Assembly: GCA_964509885.1 (NCBI GenBank)
Contig: CAZDZL010000006.1
Location: forward strand, 40,843-104,842
Reading direction: 5' to 3'
DNA from: Palsa-1447 sp964509885
GTDB taxonomy: Bacteria > Verrucomicrobiota > Verrucomicrobiia > Opitutales > Opitutaceae
DNA length: 64,000 bases
How positions within the stretch are numbered: the first letter of the stretch is position 1; each line of letters opens with the position of its first letter. Shown here in pieces: positions 44,175 through 53,226 of the stretch. Both the position numbers and the translations under genes were made by a program. Below the pieces are notes generated by a model. It saw only the letters and a program-made list of their open reading frames with translations, was not told the DNA's origin and did not search any database.

Positions 44175-45373
44175 CCCTCCCCGATGTCAAAGGCATGAGG
44201 CTTGCGATCGTTCTATCGCACCCGACCCAGTATTACAGTCCCTGGTTCCGTTGGATGCGCGCCCACACGGCGCTCCAGTTCCATGTGTTCTACCTCTGGG
44301 ATTTCGGGGTCACGAAGCAGCACGATCCGAATTTTGGAAAGAGCTTCGAGTGGGATGTCGACCTCCTCTCGGGCTACGACAGCGAGATTGTGCCCAACAC
44401 CGCCGGCACTCCGGGGGCGGAGCACTTCTTCGGGTTCAGGAACCCTGGCCTCGCAAGGCGCCTCACCGACTGGAAGCCCGACGCCCTGCTCCTGTTCGGC
44501 TACAAGTGGGCCAGCCACATGCGCGCGATCGCCTGGGCGGCCAGCCACGGCGTTCCCCTCATCTTCCGCGGCGATTCACACCTGATGGGCCGCGGGCAGC
44601 CGCCGCTTCACGTGAGGCTCGCCCTGCGGGCCCTCTATTCGCGATTTGCGGCCTTCCTCTATGTGGGGGCGGCGAACCGCGAGTATTTCGAGGCGTTCGG
44701 CGTGCCGAGCCGGAAGCTCTTCCTCGCCCCGCATTCGGTGAACGCAGAGCTCTTCGACACCGGGCGCCCCGGGGCGCTCGAGTCCGCACAGAAGCTGCGT
44801 TCGCAGCTCGGGATCGGGTCGGAGACCCAGGTCGTGCTCTTTGCCGGGAAGCTTGTCGCGGCCAAGCAGCCCGCGGAGCTCCTGAACGCCTTCTTGAAGC
44901 TGAGTCCGAAGAACGCCGCCTTGGTGTTCGTGGGAGACGGACCCGAGCTAGAGGGGCTCCGGTCGCAGGCCAGTGCCCACGGGGGCGCCCCCGTGCATTT
45001 TCTGCCCTTCGCCAACCAGAGCGAAATGCCCTCGCGGTATCTGCTTGCGGACCTTTTCGTCCTCCCCTCGCGCGGGATCTACGAGACGTGGGGTCTGGCG
45101 GTGAACGAGGCCATGCACATGGGCGTCCCGTGCCTTGTCAGCTCCCTGGTTGGGTGCCAGCGCGACCTGGTGACCCACGGTGAAACCGGGTGGGTTTTTG
45201 ATCCCGCGCGCCCGGACGACCTTGGGGCCGGCCTTTCCGAGGCCCTGGGCGAGCTTTCCTCGGTGGCCCGCCGGACGGAGATAAGGCGCGCCGTCGGCAC
45301 CCGGATTTCAGGGTACAATTACCCCCAGACAACCAACGGGCTTGTTGCCGCGCTTGAAGCCATGTCAGCCTGA
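44171..45373 (+). CDS. Glycosyltransferase, GT4 family
   Basis: 400 residues from a GTG at 44171 that overlaps the upstream stop (GTGA). The N-terminal domain has SHPTQYYSPWFRWM. VVLFAGKLVAAKQPAELL opens the C-terminal domain; the catalytic segment is YETWGLAVNEAMHMG at about 302-316. A later in-frame ATG exists near 44204 if the GTG is not used. Confidence 0.92.
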   Translation: MTLPDVKGMRLAIVLSHPTQYYSPWFRWMRAHTALQFHVFYLWDFGVTKQHDPNFGKSFEWDVDLLSGYDSEIVPNTAGTPGAEHFFGFRNPGLARRLTDWKPDALLLFGYKWASHMRAIAWAASHGVPLIFRGDSHLMGRGQPPLHVRLALRALYSRFAAFLYVGAANREYFEAFGVPSRKLFLAPHSVNAELFDTGRPGALESAQKLRSQLGIGSETQVVLFAGKLVAAKQPAELLNAFLKLSPKNAALVFVGDGPELEGLRSQASAHGGAPVHFLPFANQSEMPSRYLLADLFVLPSRGIYETWGLAVNEAMHMGVPCLVSSLVGCQRDLVTHGETGWVFDPARPDDLGAGLSEALGELSSVARRTEIRRAVGTRISGYNYPQTTNGLVAALEAMSA

Positions 45374-45393
45374 ACAGGGCGCGGCCCCCTTCC

Positions 45394-46560
45394 TTGCGAA
45401 TCACCATAGTAACCGGGTTCTTCCTTCCGGTGCCCGCCGTCAGCGGCGGCGCCACAGAGAGGTCTTGGTACGGCCTGGCGAGGATCTTCGCGGCGTCGGG
45501 CCATTCCGTGACGTTCGTCTCCCGGAGCTGGAGCGGCCCCGAGCCCGCCGAGGACGTGCCGGGGCTCAAGCACCTGAGGCTTCCGGGCTTCGACCACACA
45601 CGCAGCCTTCCGATCAACCTGATCCTCGACTTCATCTGGGGCGTGCGCGTCACGCTTGCGCTCCCGCCTGGCGACATTGTCATCTGCAACACCGTCGCCC
45701 TGCCGGTGTGGCTCCGCCGGATGAAGCCCTCGGCGGGCCGGGTTGCGGTCATGATCGGCAGGTCGCCCAAAGGGCAGGCCAGGCTCTATGGAGGCGTGGC
45801 GAGAATCTACGCCCCCAGCTCCTTCGTCGCCCGTAAGCTGAGCTCCCTTTCGGCTTCCGCGCGCACCAAGGTCATCGGCTACCCTATAGACTGGCCGCTC
45901 CTGGCACGGTCGGCTGCCCAGACCGGAGAGCCGGTCACCATCGGCTACGCCGGGCGGCTCAATCCCGAGAAGGGGATCGCCCTGCTCGTGCGGGCCGCCC
46001 GGATCCTTTCCGAGCGCAAGGATCTTCCCGAGTGGCGGCTGAGGATTGTGGGCCCCGCGGGGATCAACGAGGGCGGAGGAGGCGAGGCGTGGGTGGGCGC
46101 GCTTCGCGACGAGGCCGCAGGCGTCCTCGGGGGACGCGTGGAATGGCTGGGGCCGGAGTTCGACGCCGCGCGGCTCGCAAAGCTGTACGGGGGCATGGAC
46201 ATCTTCTGCTACCCGAGCCTCGCCGAGAAGGGCGAGACGTTTGGCGTCGCCGTTGCCGAGGCCATGGCGGCGCGCTGCGCCGTCGTCGTGTCGGCGCTCG
46301 GCTGCTTTGGCGACCTGGTCACGGACGGCGAAACCGGGCTCGTCTTCGACCATGCGCACGCCGAGGCGGACCTGCGGCTGGCCGACTGCCTGGGCCGCTT
46401 GGTGGCCGACCAGGCGCTCCGCGACGGCCTGGCGCTGCGGGGCCAGCAGAAGGCCCGGGAATTCGACTACATGCAGGTGTCACGGAACATTTTGAGCGAT
46501 CTGGCGTTTTTGACGGGCGCCCCGGCGAAAATCGGGCAAGAGTCGGGCCATGCCTATTGA
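45394..46560 (+). CDS. Glycosyltransferase, GT4 family
   Basis: 388 residues from a TTG at 45394. GT-B fold: PAVSGGATERSWYGLARIF in the N-terminal domain; TIGYAGRLNPEKGIALLVRAA and the catalytic GETFGVAVAEAMAAR (about 286-300) in the C-terminal domain. The start is uncertain because no ATG or clear ribosome site precedes the homology. Ends 11 bases inside the acetyltransferase gene. Confidence 0.9.
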   Translation: MRITIVTGFFLPVPAVSGGATERSWYGLARIFAASGHSVTFVSRSWSGPEPAEDVPGLKHLRLPGFDHTRSLPINLILDFIWGVRVTLALPPGDIVICNTVALPVWLRRMKPSAGRVAVMIGRSPKGQARLYGGVARIYAPSSFVARKLSSLSASARTKVIGYPIDWPLLARSAAQTGEPVTIGYAGRLNPEKGIALLVRAARILSERKDLPEWRLRIVGPAGINEGGGGEAWVGALRDEAAGVLGGRVEWLGPEFDAARLAKLYGGMDIFCYPSLAEKGETFGVAVAEAMAARCAVVVSALGCFGDLVTDGETGLVFDHAHAEADLRLADCLGRLVADQALRDGLALRGQQKAREFDYMQVSRNILSDLAFLTGAPAKIGQESGHAY

Positions 46561-47116
46561 AGACCCCTATCTGGGCCAGGGCTGCTCAACGCCGTACACG
46601 CCCGGCGAGATCGCCTCGCGGCTGGCATGGTCCGTTGTCCAAGCGACCCTGTTCCGATGCAGCCCACGCCCGTGGCACGGCTTCAGGGCCGCACTGCTGA
46701 AGCTGTTCGGCGCGGACATCCCGGAGCCCTCAAAGGTGGTCATCTTCCCGACCGCCAGGATTGTGTTCCCGGCCAAGCTTTCGCTCTCGCCGCGGTCCAT
46801 GGTCGGGCCGGGCGTCTCGCTCTACAACCTGGCGACGATCACGCTGCGCAGGGGGGCCAACGTCAGCCAGAATGGCCACCTTTGCGCGGGAACCCACGAC
46901 TACACGCGCTGGAGCATGCCCCTGGTCGCAAAGCCCATCACGATCGGTGAAAACGCCTGGTTGGGGGCTGACGTGTTTGTCGGGCCCGGAGTATCCATCG
47001 GCGACCTCTGTGTCGTAGGAGCCCGGTCGGTCGTGGTGAGGGATCAGCCTGCCCGGATGGTCTGCGCTGGCAACCCGTGCAGGCCGCTCAAGGACCGGGC
47101 GTTCCCTTCCGAGTGA
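46550..47116 (+). CDS. WcaF-like hexapeptide acetyltransferase
   Basis: 188 residues. A family N-terminus (YTPGEIASRLAWSVVQATLFRCSPRPWHGFRAALLKLFG) is followed by left-handed beta-helix turns (about 65-175) with the catalytic-type GTHDYT and GENAWLGADVFVGPG. It resembles the WcaF/WcaB acetyltransferases of colanic-acid type loci; O-acetylation of a sugar is inferred. Its stop overlaps the next GTG start (GTGA at 47113). Confidence 0.9.
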   Translation: MPIEDPYLGQGCSTPYTPGEIASRLAWSVVQATLFRCSPRPWHGFRAALLKLFGADIPEPSKVVIFPTARIVFPAKLSLSPRSMVGPGVSLYNLATITLRRGANVSQNGHLCAGTHDYTRWSMPLVAKPITIGENAWLGADVFVGPGVSIGDLCVVGARSVVVRDQPARMVCAGNPCRPLKDRAFPSE

Positions 47117-48249
47117 AATCCTGTCACATTGTCCCGAGCCTTGAGGCTCGCCACGGGGGGCCGAGCAAGTCGGTCCTCGGCCTGGCAACGGCGCTCGCCC
47201 GTTGCGACACGGACGTGGAGCTCCTTGCGACCGACCCCATGGCAGGGTGGCAGAAGTCGGACGGCCGCCTCGACATCCGCGTGTTCCGCAGGGATTGGCC
47301 CCAGTCGCTCTGCCCCTCGGCCGGGATGCGCTCGTGCCTGCGGGCCGTCAACGCGGACGTGATCCATCACCACTCCATTTGGCTGAGGACGCTCCACTAT
47401 GCCCACCAGGCCGCCAGGCGCAGCGGCGCCCCGCTTGTGGTCTCCCCCAGGGGAATGATGGATTCCTGGGCCTGGAGGCACAACGCGAGGAAGAAGGCCT
47501 TCGCAAGGGCCTTCATACACCCGGGCGCCTTCGAGGCCGTGAAGGGGTGGCATGCCACGAGCCAGGACGAGGCGGAGGCCGTGCGCTCCCTCGGGTTCAA
47601 GCAGCCGGTCTGCGTTGCACCCAACGGGGTCTCCGAGCCCTCCGAGGCGGACCTCGCCGCGGCCCGGGCGCACTGGAGCGAGATCGTGCCCTCGTCGGCG
47701 CAAAGGCCCGTGGCCCTGTTCTATTCGAGATTTCACCAGAAGAAGCGCCTCCTGGAGCTGATCGACCTGTGGTTCGAGTTCGGCCCGAAGGACTGGCTTC
47801 TCCTGGTCGTGGGCATTCCCGAGGACTACACACCGCGCATGATCGAGAACTATGCGCTCAGATCCGGGGAGTCCGGGCGCGTGCGGTCCTACGACGGTGC
47901 CGGCCACCCGCCACCCTACGCCATCGCGTCCCTGTTCCTCCTGGCCTCGCACGGGGAAAACTTCGGGCAGTCGATCGCCGAGGCGCTCGCCAGCGGGGTC
48001 CCGGCGCTCGTGACGGACACAACCCCGTGGTCCGGCCTCAACCGGACAGGCGCAGGGTGGTGCGTGTCATGGAAGGACTTCGGCGCGACCCTGCGCAACG
48101 TGACGTCGGAGGACCCCATAGCCCTGCGCCGGCGGGGCGCGGTCGGCCGCGAGTGGGTGCTGAGGGAGTTCTCGTGGGAGAGGTCCGCGCGCCTGCTCCT
48201 GGAGTTCTACGGCGTTCTGCGCGAGGCCGCGGAGACTCACCGCCTGTGA
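47113..48249 (+). CDS. Glycosyltransferase, GT4 family
   Basis: 378 residues from the GTG at 47113, chosen because it overlaps the upstream stop and homology begins at once (HIVPSLEARHGGPSKSVLGL). It carries HHHSIWLRTLHYAHQAAR, SPRGMMDSWAWRHN and the catalytic GENFGQSIAEALASG at about 280-294. An earlier GTG at 47077 is possible but lies inside the acetyltransferase. Ends in GTGA, coupled to the ligase-like gene. Confidence 0.92.
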   Translation: MKSCHIVPSLEARHGGPSKSVLGLATALARCDTDVELLATDPMAGWQKSDGRLDIRVFRRDWPQSLCPSAGMRSCLRAVNADVIHHHSIWLRTLHYAHQAARRSGAPLVVSPRGMMDSWAWRHNARKKAFARAFIHPGAFEAVKGWHATSQDEAEAVRSLGFKQPVCVAPNGVSEPSEADLAAARAHWSEIVPSSAQRPVALFYSRFHQKKRLLELIDLWFEFGPKDWLLLVVGIPEDYTPRMIENYALRSGESGRVRSYDGAGHPPPYAIASLFLLASHGENFGQSIAEALASGVPALVTDTTPWSGLNRTGAGWCVSWKDFGATLRNVTSEDPIALRRRGAVGREWVLREFSWERSARLLLEFYGVLREAAETHRL

Positions 48250-49670
48250 CGGAAATCCCAAACCCGTCCCGCCCGGGGCGCCTGGAGTTCGCGGTGGCCG
48301 CGCACGTCGCGATCTTTGTCATCGGGGTTTCATGGGCATTCGGCGGCAATGCGGACTGGGTGCGGACGCCCATCTCGATCTGGGGCTCGCTGGGGATCAC
48401 TCTGACCCTGGCTATCGTGGCGTCCCGCGGCGCCCGCGGACGAATGATCGCGGGCACGCTCTGGTGGGGCCTTCCCATCATTGTCCTCTGCGGCACGGTG
48501 GCCGCCTCCTGCCTGACGCCCGGATTCAAGCTCCTCGGGCACGGAAAGGACGCCTACATGATGCCCGTCCGCGTGGACTGGTGGGTCCCGAGCTCGGCGC
48601 GTTCGGGCACGACAATCGGGTCCCTTTGGCTCTTCGCGGGAATCTATTTCTCGTGCCTCAACATAGCCTTAGCCGTGGCGCACAGGCGACTCATCCGCCT
48701 GGTGCTGGCCGTAGCCGTTGGGAACGCGCTCGCGCTCTCCGTCTTCGGCACCGTGCAAAAGCTCGTCGGGTCGACCGGGATCTATTTCGGCGCCGTGAAG
48801 TCGCCCCAGAACAATTTCTTCGCCTCGTTCGTCTACGACAATCACTGGGGCGCCTTCGCCATACTCATGATCGCGGCCTGCACGGGTCTCGTCTTGAGGT
48901 ATGCGCACGGAACCCGCGGCGAGGGGTTTTTTCACGGGCCCGCCTTCTCAGGCCTGGTGGCTGCCTCTCTGATCGCCGTCTCGGTGCCCCTTAGCGGGTC
49001 GCGGGCCTGCACGCTGCTCCTGGGGGCATTTGCCGCCGTCTCGGTCGTCCAGGGCACTCCCCGGATCTCCAGGGCCCTGCGTCACTCCGGCGTTACCGCG
49101 GGTTGGACGTTTGCCGCGATGGCGCTCGCCGCGACGCTGGCCGTGGCCTCGGTCTGGTTCGTCGCCGGTGACGTGATACAGGCTCGAGCCTCCAAGACAA
49201 AGGAGCAGGTCGCCACCATGTGGGCCCAGGGCGGCATCGGCTCCCGGGCCACCCTCTACCACGACACTTGGAGGATGGCCCGCACGAGGCCCCTTTTCGG
49301 ATGGGGAATGGGGAGCTTCCCGATCGTGTTTGTCCTCTACAACACCCAGGAGTCCAAGATCGACCACATCCCGGTGGTCTACCATGACGCTCACTCGGAT
49401 TGGATCCAGTCGGTCGCCGAGATCGGCTTTGTGGGCACCGCGCTCATCGGGGCCGCCGTCCTGCTGCCCGCGCTGGCCATCCGCCGATCCCGGATAACCA
49501 CCATCCCGTATTTCCTGATCACGGGCATGCTTCTGATTTCGGCCTATGCCTGGGTCGAGTTCCCCTTCGGCAATGTCGCGGTCGTCCTCTCCTGGTGGCT
49601 TTGCTTTTTTTGCGCGATCCAATACATCCGGCTGTCGGATGTGCAGTCCGGCGATCTCGACTCCCGCTGA
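48246..49670 (+). CDS. O-antigen-ligase-like membrane protein (Wzy_C domain)
   Basis: 474 residues from a GTG at 48246. About ten to twelve membrane segments with one large periplasmic loop (about 300-390). The LSGSRACTLLLGAF, TRPLFGWGMGSFP and HDAHSDWIQSVAEIGFVG segments are the conserved elements of the O-antigen ligase/Wzy_C family. Members join glycans to lipid A-core or polymerise them. Which of the two occurs here cannot be decided. Confidence 0.85.
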   Translation: MTEIPNPSRPGRLEFAVAAHVAIFVIGVSWAFGGNADWVRTPISIWGSLGITLTLAIVASRGARGRMIAGTLWWGLPIIVLCGTVAASCLTPGFKLLGHGKDAYMMPVRVDWWVPSSARSGTTIGSLWLFAGIYFSCLNIALAVAHRRLIRLVLAVAVGNALALSVFGTVQKLVGSTGIYFGAVKSPQNNFFASFVYDNHWGAFAILMIAACTGLVLRYAHGTRGEGFFHGPAFSGLVAASLIAVSVPLSGSRACTLLLGAFAAVSVVQGTPRISRALRHSGVTAGWTFAAMALAATLAVASVWFVAGDVIQARASKTKEQVATMWAQGGIGSRATLYHDTWRMARTRPLFGWGMGSFPIVFVLYNTQESKIDHIPVVYHDAHSDWIQSVAEIGFVGTALIGAAVLLPALAIRRSRITTIPYFLITGMLLISAYAWVEFPFGNVAVVLSWWLCFFCAIQYIRLSDVQSGDLDSR

Positions 49671-49673
49671 GTG

Positions 49674-50480
49674 ATGTATTCTGTTGTCATCCTGACACTT
49701 AATGAGGAAACCGCCCTCCCGGGCTGCCTGGCCTCGCTCCGGAGCTGTGACGACATCGTCGTGCTCGACTCCGGCTCGTCGGACCGCACGGCGGAACTGT
49801 CGAGGGCCGCGGGCGCGCGCGTCTTCACGCGGCCCTTCGACACATTCGCTGGCCAGAGAAATTACGCCCAGCGCAGCATCGCGTTCCGTCATCCCTGGGT
49901 ATTCCACCTCGACGCCGACGAGAGGATGACGCCGGAGCTCGACGCGGAATGTTTGCGCGCCGCGGCGCGCTCCGACCTGGACGGATTCCGCGTCGCCCCC
50001 AAGATGATTTTCGAGGGCCGCTGGGTGCCGCACTGCACCGACTATCCTGCGTACCAGGCGCGGTTCGTGCGTGCCCCCCGCTTCGAGTTCATCCAGGTGG
50101 GCCACGGCCAGCGCGAATCCCCCGCGATGGTCCTTGAGAACCTCCGCCAGGGCTACTTGCACGACATGTCCGTCTACGGGAAGGACGCATGGCTTGCGAA
50201 GCACCGGGGATACGCGAAGGCCGAGGCGAAGGCGCAGGTCAGCGGGTCCGAGGGCGGTTCCTGGACGCGGCTTTTCTCCCCGGATGCCCTGAAAAGGCGA
50301 CGCGCCCTCAAGCGGCTGAGCTTCAGGCTGCCCTTTCGCCCCGTGCTTCGCTTCGTCTACCAGTATGTCCTGCGCCTCGGCTTCCTCGACGGAGCGCCGG
50401 GGTTGCGCTATTGCATCCTTCTGGCACGCTACGAGGGCTTCATATCGGATGAGATTAAACGGATGAAGGAGAGCCGCTGA
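49674..50480 (+). CDS. Glycosyltransferase, GT2 family (WaaE/KdtX-like)
   Basis: 268 residues from the ATG at 49674 (a GTG directly before it is less likely). GT-A fold: SVVILTLNEETALPGCL, DDIVVLDSGSSDRT, and the metal site HLDADERMTPEL at about 83-94. Closest in layout to WaaE-type transferases that add a sugar to the LPS core. The C-terminal 60 residues are basic and hydrophobic and may contact the membrane. Confidence 0.92.
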   Translation: MYSVVILTLNEETALPGCLASLRSCDDIVVLDSGSSDRTAELSRAAGARVFTRPFDTFAGQRNYAQRSIAFRHPWVFHLDADERMTPELDAECLRAAARSDLDGFRVAPKMIFEGRWVPHCTDYPAYQARFVRAPRFEFIQVGHGQRESPAMVLENLRQGYLHDMSVYGKDAWLAKHRGYAKAEAKAQVSGSEGGSWTRLFSPDALKRRRALKRLSFRLPFRPVLRFVYQYVLRLGFLDGAPGLRYCILLARYEGFISDEIKRMKESR

Positions 50481-50482
50481 CC

Positions 50483-51823
50483 TTGCCCATCAACCCACAC
50501 CGCAAGACGGCGCTTTTCTTCCTGGGGGCCGACATCCTGTCGGTCGCGGTCGTGTTCAACGTGGTGACCTACCTCAGGGGCGCGACCACCTATCCCTTCT
50601 TCTGGCCGCTGGCCGCGCCCGTCCTCATAGTCGTCGTCTCCCTCCACCTGATTGACGGGTACGGCGCGCGCGCGGACATGTTGAGCCTGGACTACGCCAG
50701 CCTGCACTTCATCGCCCTGTTCTTCGCGTCGCTCGCGACCCTGTTCCTGACGTTCGTGTTCATTCCGGCGGGCTTCGAGCTGCAGACCAGCCGCGCGTCA
50801 ATCTTCCTGAGCTTCTTCCTCCTCGGCGCCCTGACCCTCTCCTACCGGCGCCTCGTCTACGAGAGATCCGTCGTCTCCCGAGGGGAGAGGCACATCGTGT
50901 TCGTGGGGCGCAAGGACGACTTCGACATCTTTGCGGCCGAGTGCTCGCGCATGGGCATGGCGAGGCCCCTGGTTCACGCGGACTCGGCCGACGGTTTCAG
51001 GGCATTCGAGCTTGTGCTGTCGTCCATCGCTGAGTCGAGGCTCCTGGTTGAGGCGATTGTCGTGAAGGAATCGGGAGGCGACCTGCCCCGCGATGTCCCC
51101 CTGAAGCTGGTGCAGCTGTATTTTGACGGGATTCCCACGTACACGCTCGAGATCTTCCACCAGGCCTACTGGCGAAAGATACCGCTCTACCGCATCAACC
51201 CCATCTGGCTTTTCCAGGAGGGGTTCAGGGTGGCGCGCGAGCCCGTGTTTGAGCGCATGAAGAGGATTTCCGACATCGCGCTCTCACTCCTGGGACTGGC
51301 GCTTTCCGCACCCTTTATCGCGGTCGCGGCGATCGCCATAAAGCTGGACGACCGGGGACCGGTCTTCTTCGCCCAGTCCCGGATAGGGCGCCACAAGGTG
51401 CCGTTCAGGCTGATCAAGCTCCGCACGATGCGCCAGTCGGCCGTCCCCGGGGACCTCTACACGAAGAAGGGGGATGCCCGCATCACAAGGGTTGGAAGGT
51501 TGTTGCGCGCCGCAAGGCTGGATGAGCTTCCGCAGCTCTGGAACGTGCTGAGGGGCCAGATGAGCCTGATCGGCCCAAGGGCCGAATGGGACCGCCTCGT
51601 GGAGGGATACGAGCGCGAGATCCCGTGCTACCATTTTCGCCACCTCGTGAAGCCCGGGATCACCGGGTGGGCCCAGGTGAACTACCGGTACGGCTCCGGT
51701 GTCGAGGACACCCTGAGAAAGCTCGAGTACGACCTCTACTACATCCGCAACTTCTCGTTCATGCTCGACGCCTCGATCGTCCTGAAGACCCTCCACGTGA
51801 TGCTGCTCCAGAAGGGACATTGA
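50483..51823 (+). CDS. Polyprenyl glycosylphosphotransferase (WbaP/WcaJ-type initiating enzyme)
   Basis: 446 residues from a TTG at 50483. Four N-terminal membrane helices, a CoA/NAD-like soluble middle domain, then a reentrant membrane segment (ISDIALSLLGLALSAPFIAVAAIAIK). The catalytic core has FRLIKLRTM, the Asp-Glu pair in LDELPQLWNVL and GITGWAQVNYRY. It transfers sugar-1-phosphate to undecaprenyl phosphate and starts glycan assembly. Full-length WcaJ-like architecture. Confidence 0.93.
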   Translation: MPINPHRKTALFFLGADILSVAVVFNVVTYLRGATTYPFFWPLAAPVLIVVVSLHLIDGYGARADMLSLDYASLHFIALFFASLATLFLTFVFIPAGFELQTSRASIFLSFFLLGALTLSYRRLVYERSVVSRGERHIVFVGRKDDFDIFAAECSRMGMARPLVHADSADGFRAFELVLSSIAESRLLVEAIVVKESGGDLPRDVPLKLVQLYFDGIPTYTLEIFHQAYWRKIPLYRINPIWLFQEGFRVAREPVFERMKRISDIALSLLGLALSAPFIAVAAIAIKLDDRGPVFFAQSRIGRHKVPFRLIKLRTMRQSAVPGDLYTKKGDARITRVGRLLRAARLDELPQLWNVLRGQMSLIGPRAEWDRLVEGYEREIPCYHFRHLVKPGITGWAQVNYRYGSGVEDTLRKLEYDLYYIRNFSFMLDASIVLKTLHVMLLQKGH

Positions 51824-51825
51824 GC

Positions 51826-53223
51826 ATGAGGAACCGGTACGATTTCACGGTGATCGGGGGGGGATCGGCGGGCTACAACGCGGCGCGCGTCGCGGCATCC
51901 CTCGGCAAGCGCGTCGCTCTCGTCGACGGCGCCAGGAGACTGGGCGGCCTCTGCATCCTAAAGGGCTGCATGCCCTCGAAGACCCTCATCTACGCCGCTG
52001 AGGTGCTCCACCTTGCCCAGACCGGGAGGAACGTCGGCCTGCGCGTGGATGGGGCGTCGGCCGACATGCCCGAGATGAATGCGAGGAAGAGGAGGATCAT
52101 CAACCATTTCGCGAGGCATCGCGCAAAGCAGCTCGAGGATGGGAATTTCGACCTGGTGCGCAGCAATGCGCGCTTTGTGGACCCGCACACCGTCGAGCTC
52201 GACAACGGAAGGAGAATCCGGTCCAGGCATTTCCTCGTGGCCACGGGCTCGAGAGTGAGCGTGCCCGCCCTGCCCGGCCTGAGCACGACCCCGTTTTGGA
52301 CCAGCGACGACGTGCTCGACCTCGATTTCAAGCCGCGAAGCGTGATCATCCTCGGCGGCGGCATCGTCGCCTGCGAGATGGCCCAATTCCTTAGGCGCAT
52401 CGGGACGAGGGTGTGCATCGTCCAGAGGAGCGCCCACCTGCTCCGGGGCCATTCCACGGAGGCTGCGGAGGTCGTAAGGGACGCGTTCGCCGCCGAGGGA
52501 ATCGAGGTCCACACGGACACCTCTATCCTGGGCATGCGCGCCGTCCAGGGCGGCGTCTCGGTGTCGTTCCGGCACAGGGGCAAGACCGTCCACCGCAGGG
52601 CCGACCATCTCTTGAACGCCTTGGGCCGCGATCCCAACACACCGGGCCTGAATCTCGGGGCGGCGGGCGTGAAGACCGCCCCCAACGGAAGAATTCTCAC
52701 GAACAAGTGGCAGCAGACGAGCGCCCCGCACATCTACGCGGGAGGCGACTGCAGCGGCCCCCATGAGATCGTTCACATCGCGGTCCAGCAGGGGGAGCTG
52801 GCCGCCCGCCATTCGGCGGGGGTGAAAGGGCTGAGCCCGGTCGACGCCTCGCTCCTGCTAAGCGTCGTATTCACGGACCCGCAGGTCACGTCGATGGGCT
52901 GGAGCGAGAAGGACCTCAGGGAGAAGGACATTGCGTACGCCTCGGCGAGCCATCCCTTCGGCGACCACGGGAGATGTATCCTCATGAACGCCCACCTCGG
53001 CTTCGTGAAGGTGTTCGCCAACCCGAAGACCGGGAGGATGCTGGGCGTCGAGATTGTCGGCAGGGACGCCGGCGAGCTGATCCACATCTTCACCGCCCCA
53101 CTAGCCATGCGCGCCACCGTATTCGACATGCTCCGGGCGCCCTGGTATCACCCCACGCTTGCCGAGGTCGTCACCTACCCGCTCGAGGAGCTGGCTGAAA
53201 AAATCGCCAGGCCCAAGAAATAG
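51826..53223 (+). CDS. Dihydrolipoamide-dehydrogenase-like FAD/NAD(P) disulfide oxidoreductase
   Basis: 465 residues. The FAD-binding TVIGGGSAGYNAA (about 8-20) is followed by the redox-active pair Cys43/Cys48 in GGLCILKGCMPSK, the NAD(P) site IILGGGIVACEMAQFL and the second FAD motif HIYAGGDCSG. The C-terminal dimerisation domain has the active-site type HPTLAE (PWYHPTLAE), with one His of the usual HxH pair replaced. Complete two-domain family member (Lpd/MerA/Gor group). No 2-oxoacid dehydrogenase partner is near; it is 2 bases after the initiating transferase. Confidence 0.92.
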   Translation: MRNRYDFTVIGGGSAGYNAARVAASLGKRVALVDGARRLGGLCILKGCMPSKTLIYAAEVLHLAQTGRNVGLRVDGASADMPEMNARKRRIINHFARHRAKQLEDGNFDLVRSNARFVDPHTVELDNGRRIRSRHFLVATGSRVSVPALPGLSTTPFWTSDDVLDLDFKPRSVIILGGGIVACEMAQFLRRIGTRVCIVQRSAHLLRGHSTEAAEVVRDAFAAEGIEVHTDTSILGMRAVQGGVSVSFRHRGKTVHRRADHLLNALGRDPNTPGLNLGAAGVKTAPNGRILTNKWQQTSAPHIYAGGDCSGPHEIVHIAVQQGELAARHSAGVKGLSPVDASLLLSVVFTDPQVTSMGWSEKDLREKDIAYASASHPFGDHGRCILMNAHLGFVKVFANPKTGRMLGVEIVGRDAGELIHIFTAPLAMRATVFDMLRAPWYHPTLAEVVTYPLEELAEKIARPKK

Positions 53224-53226
53224 CCC

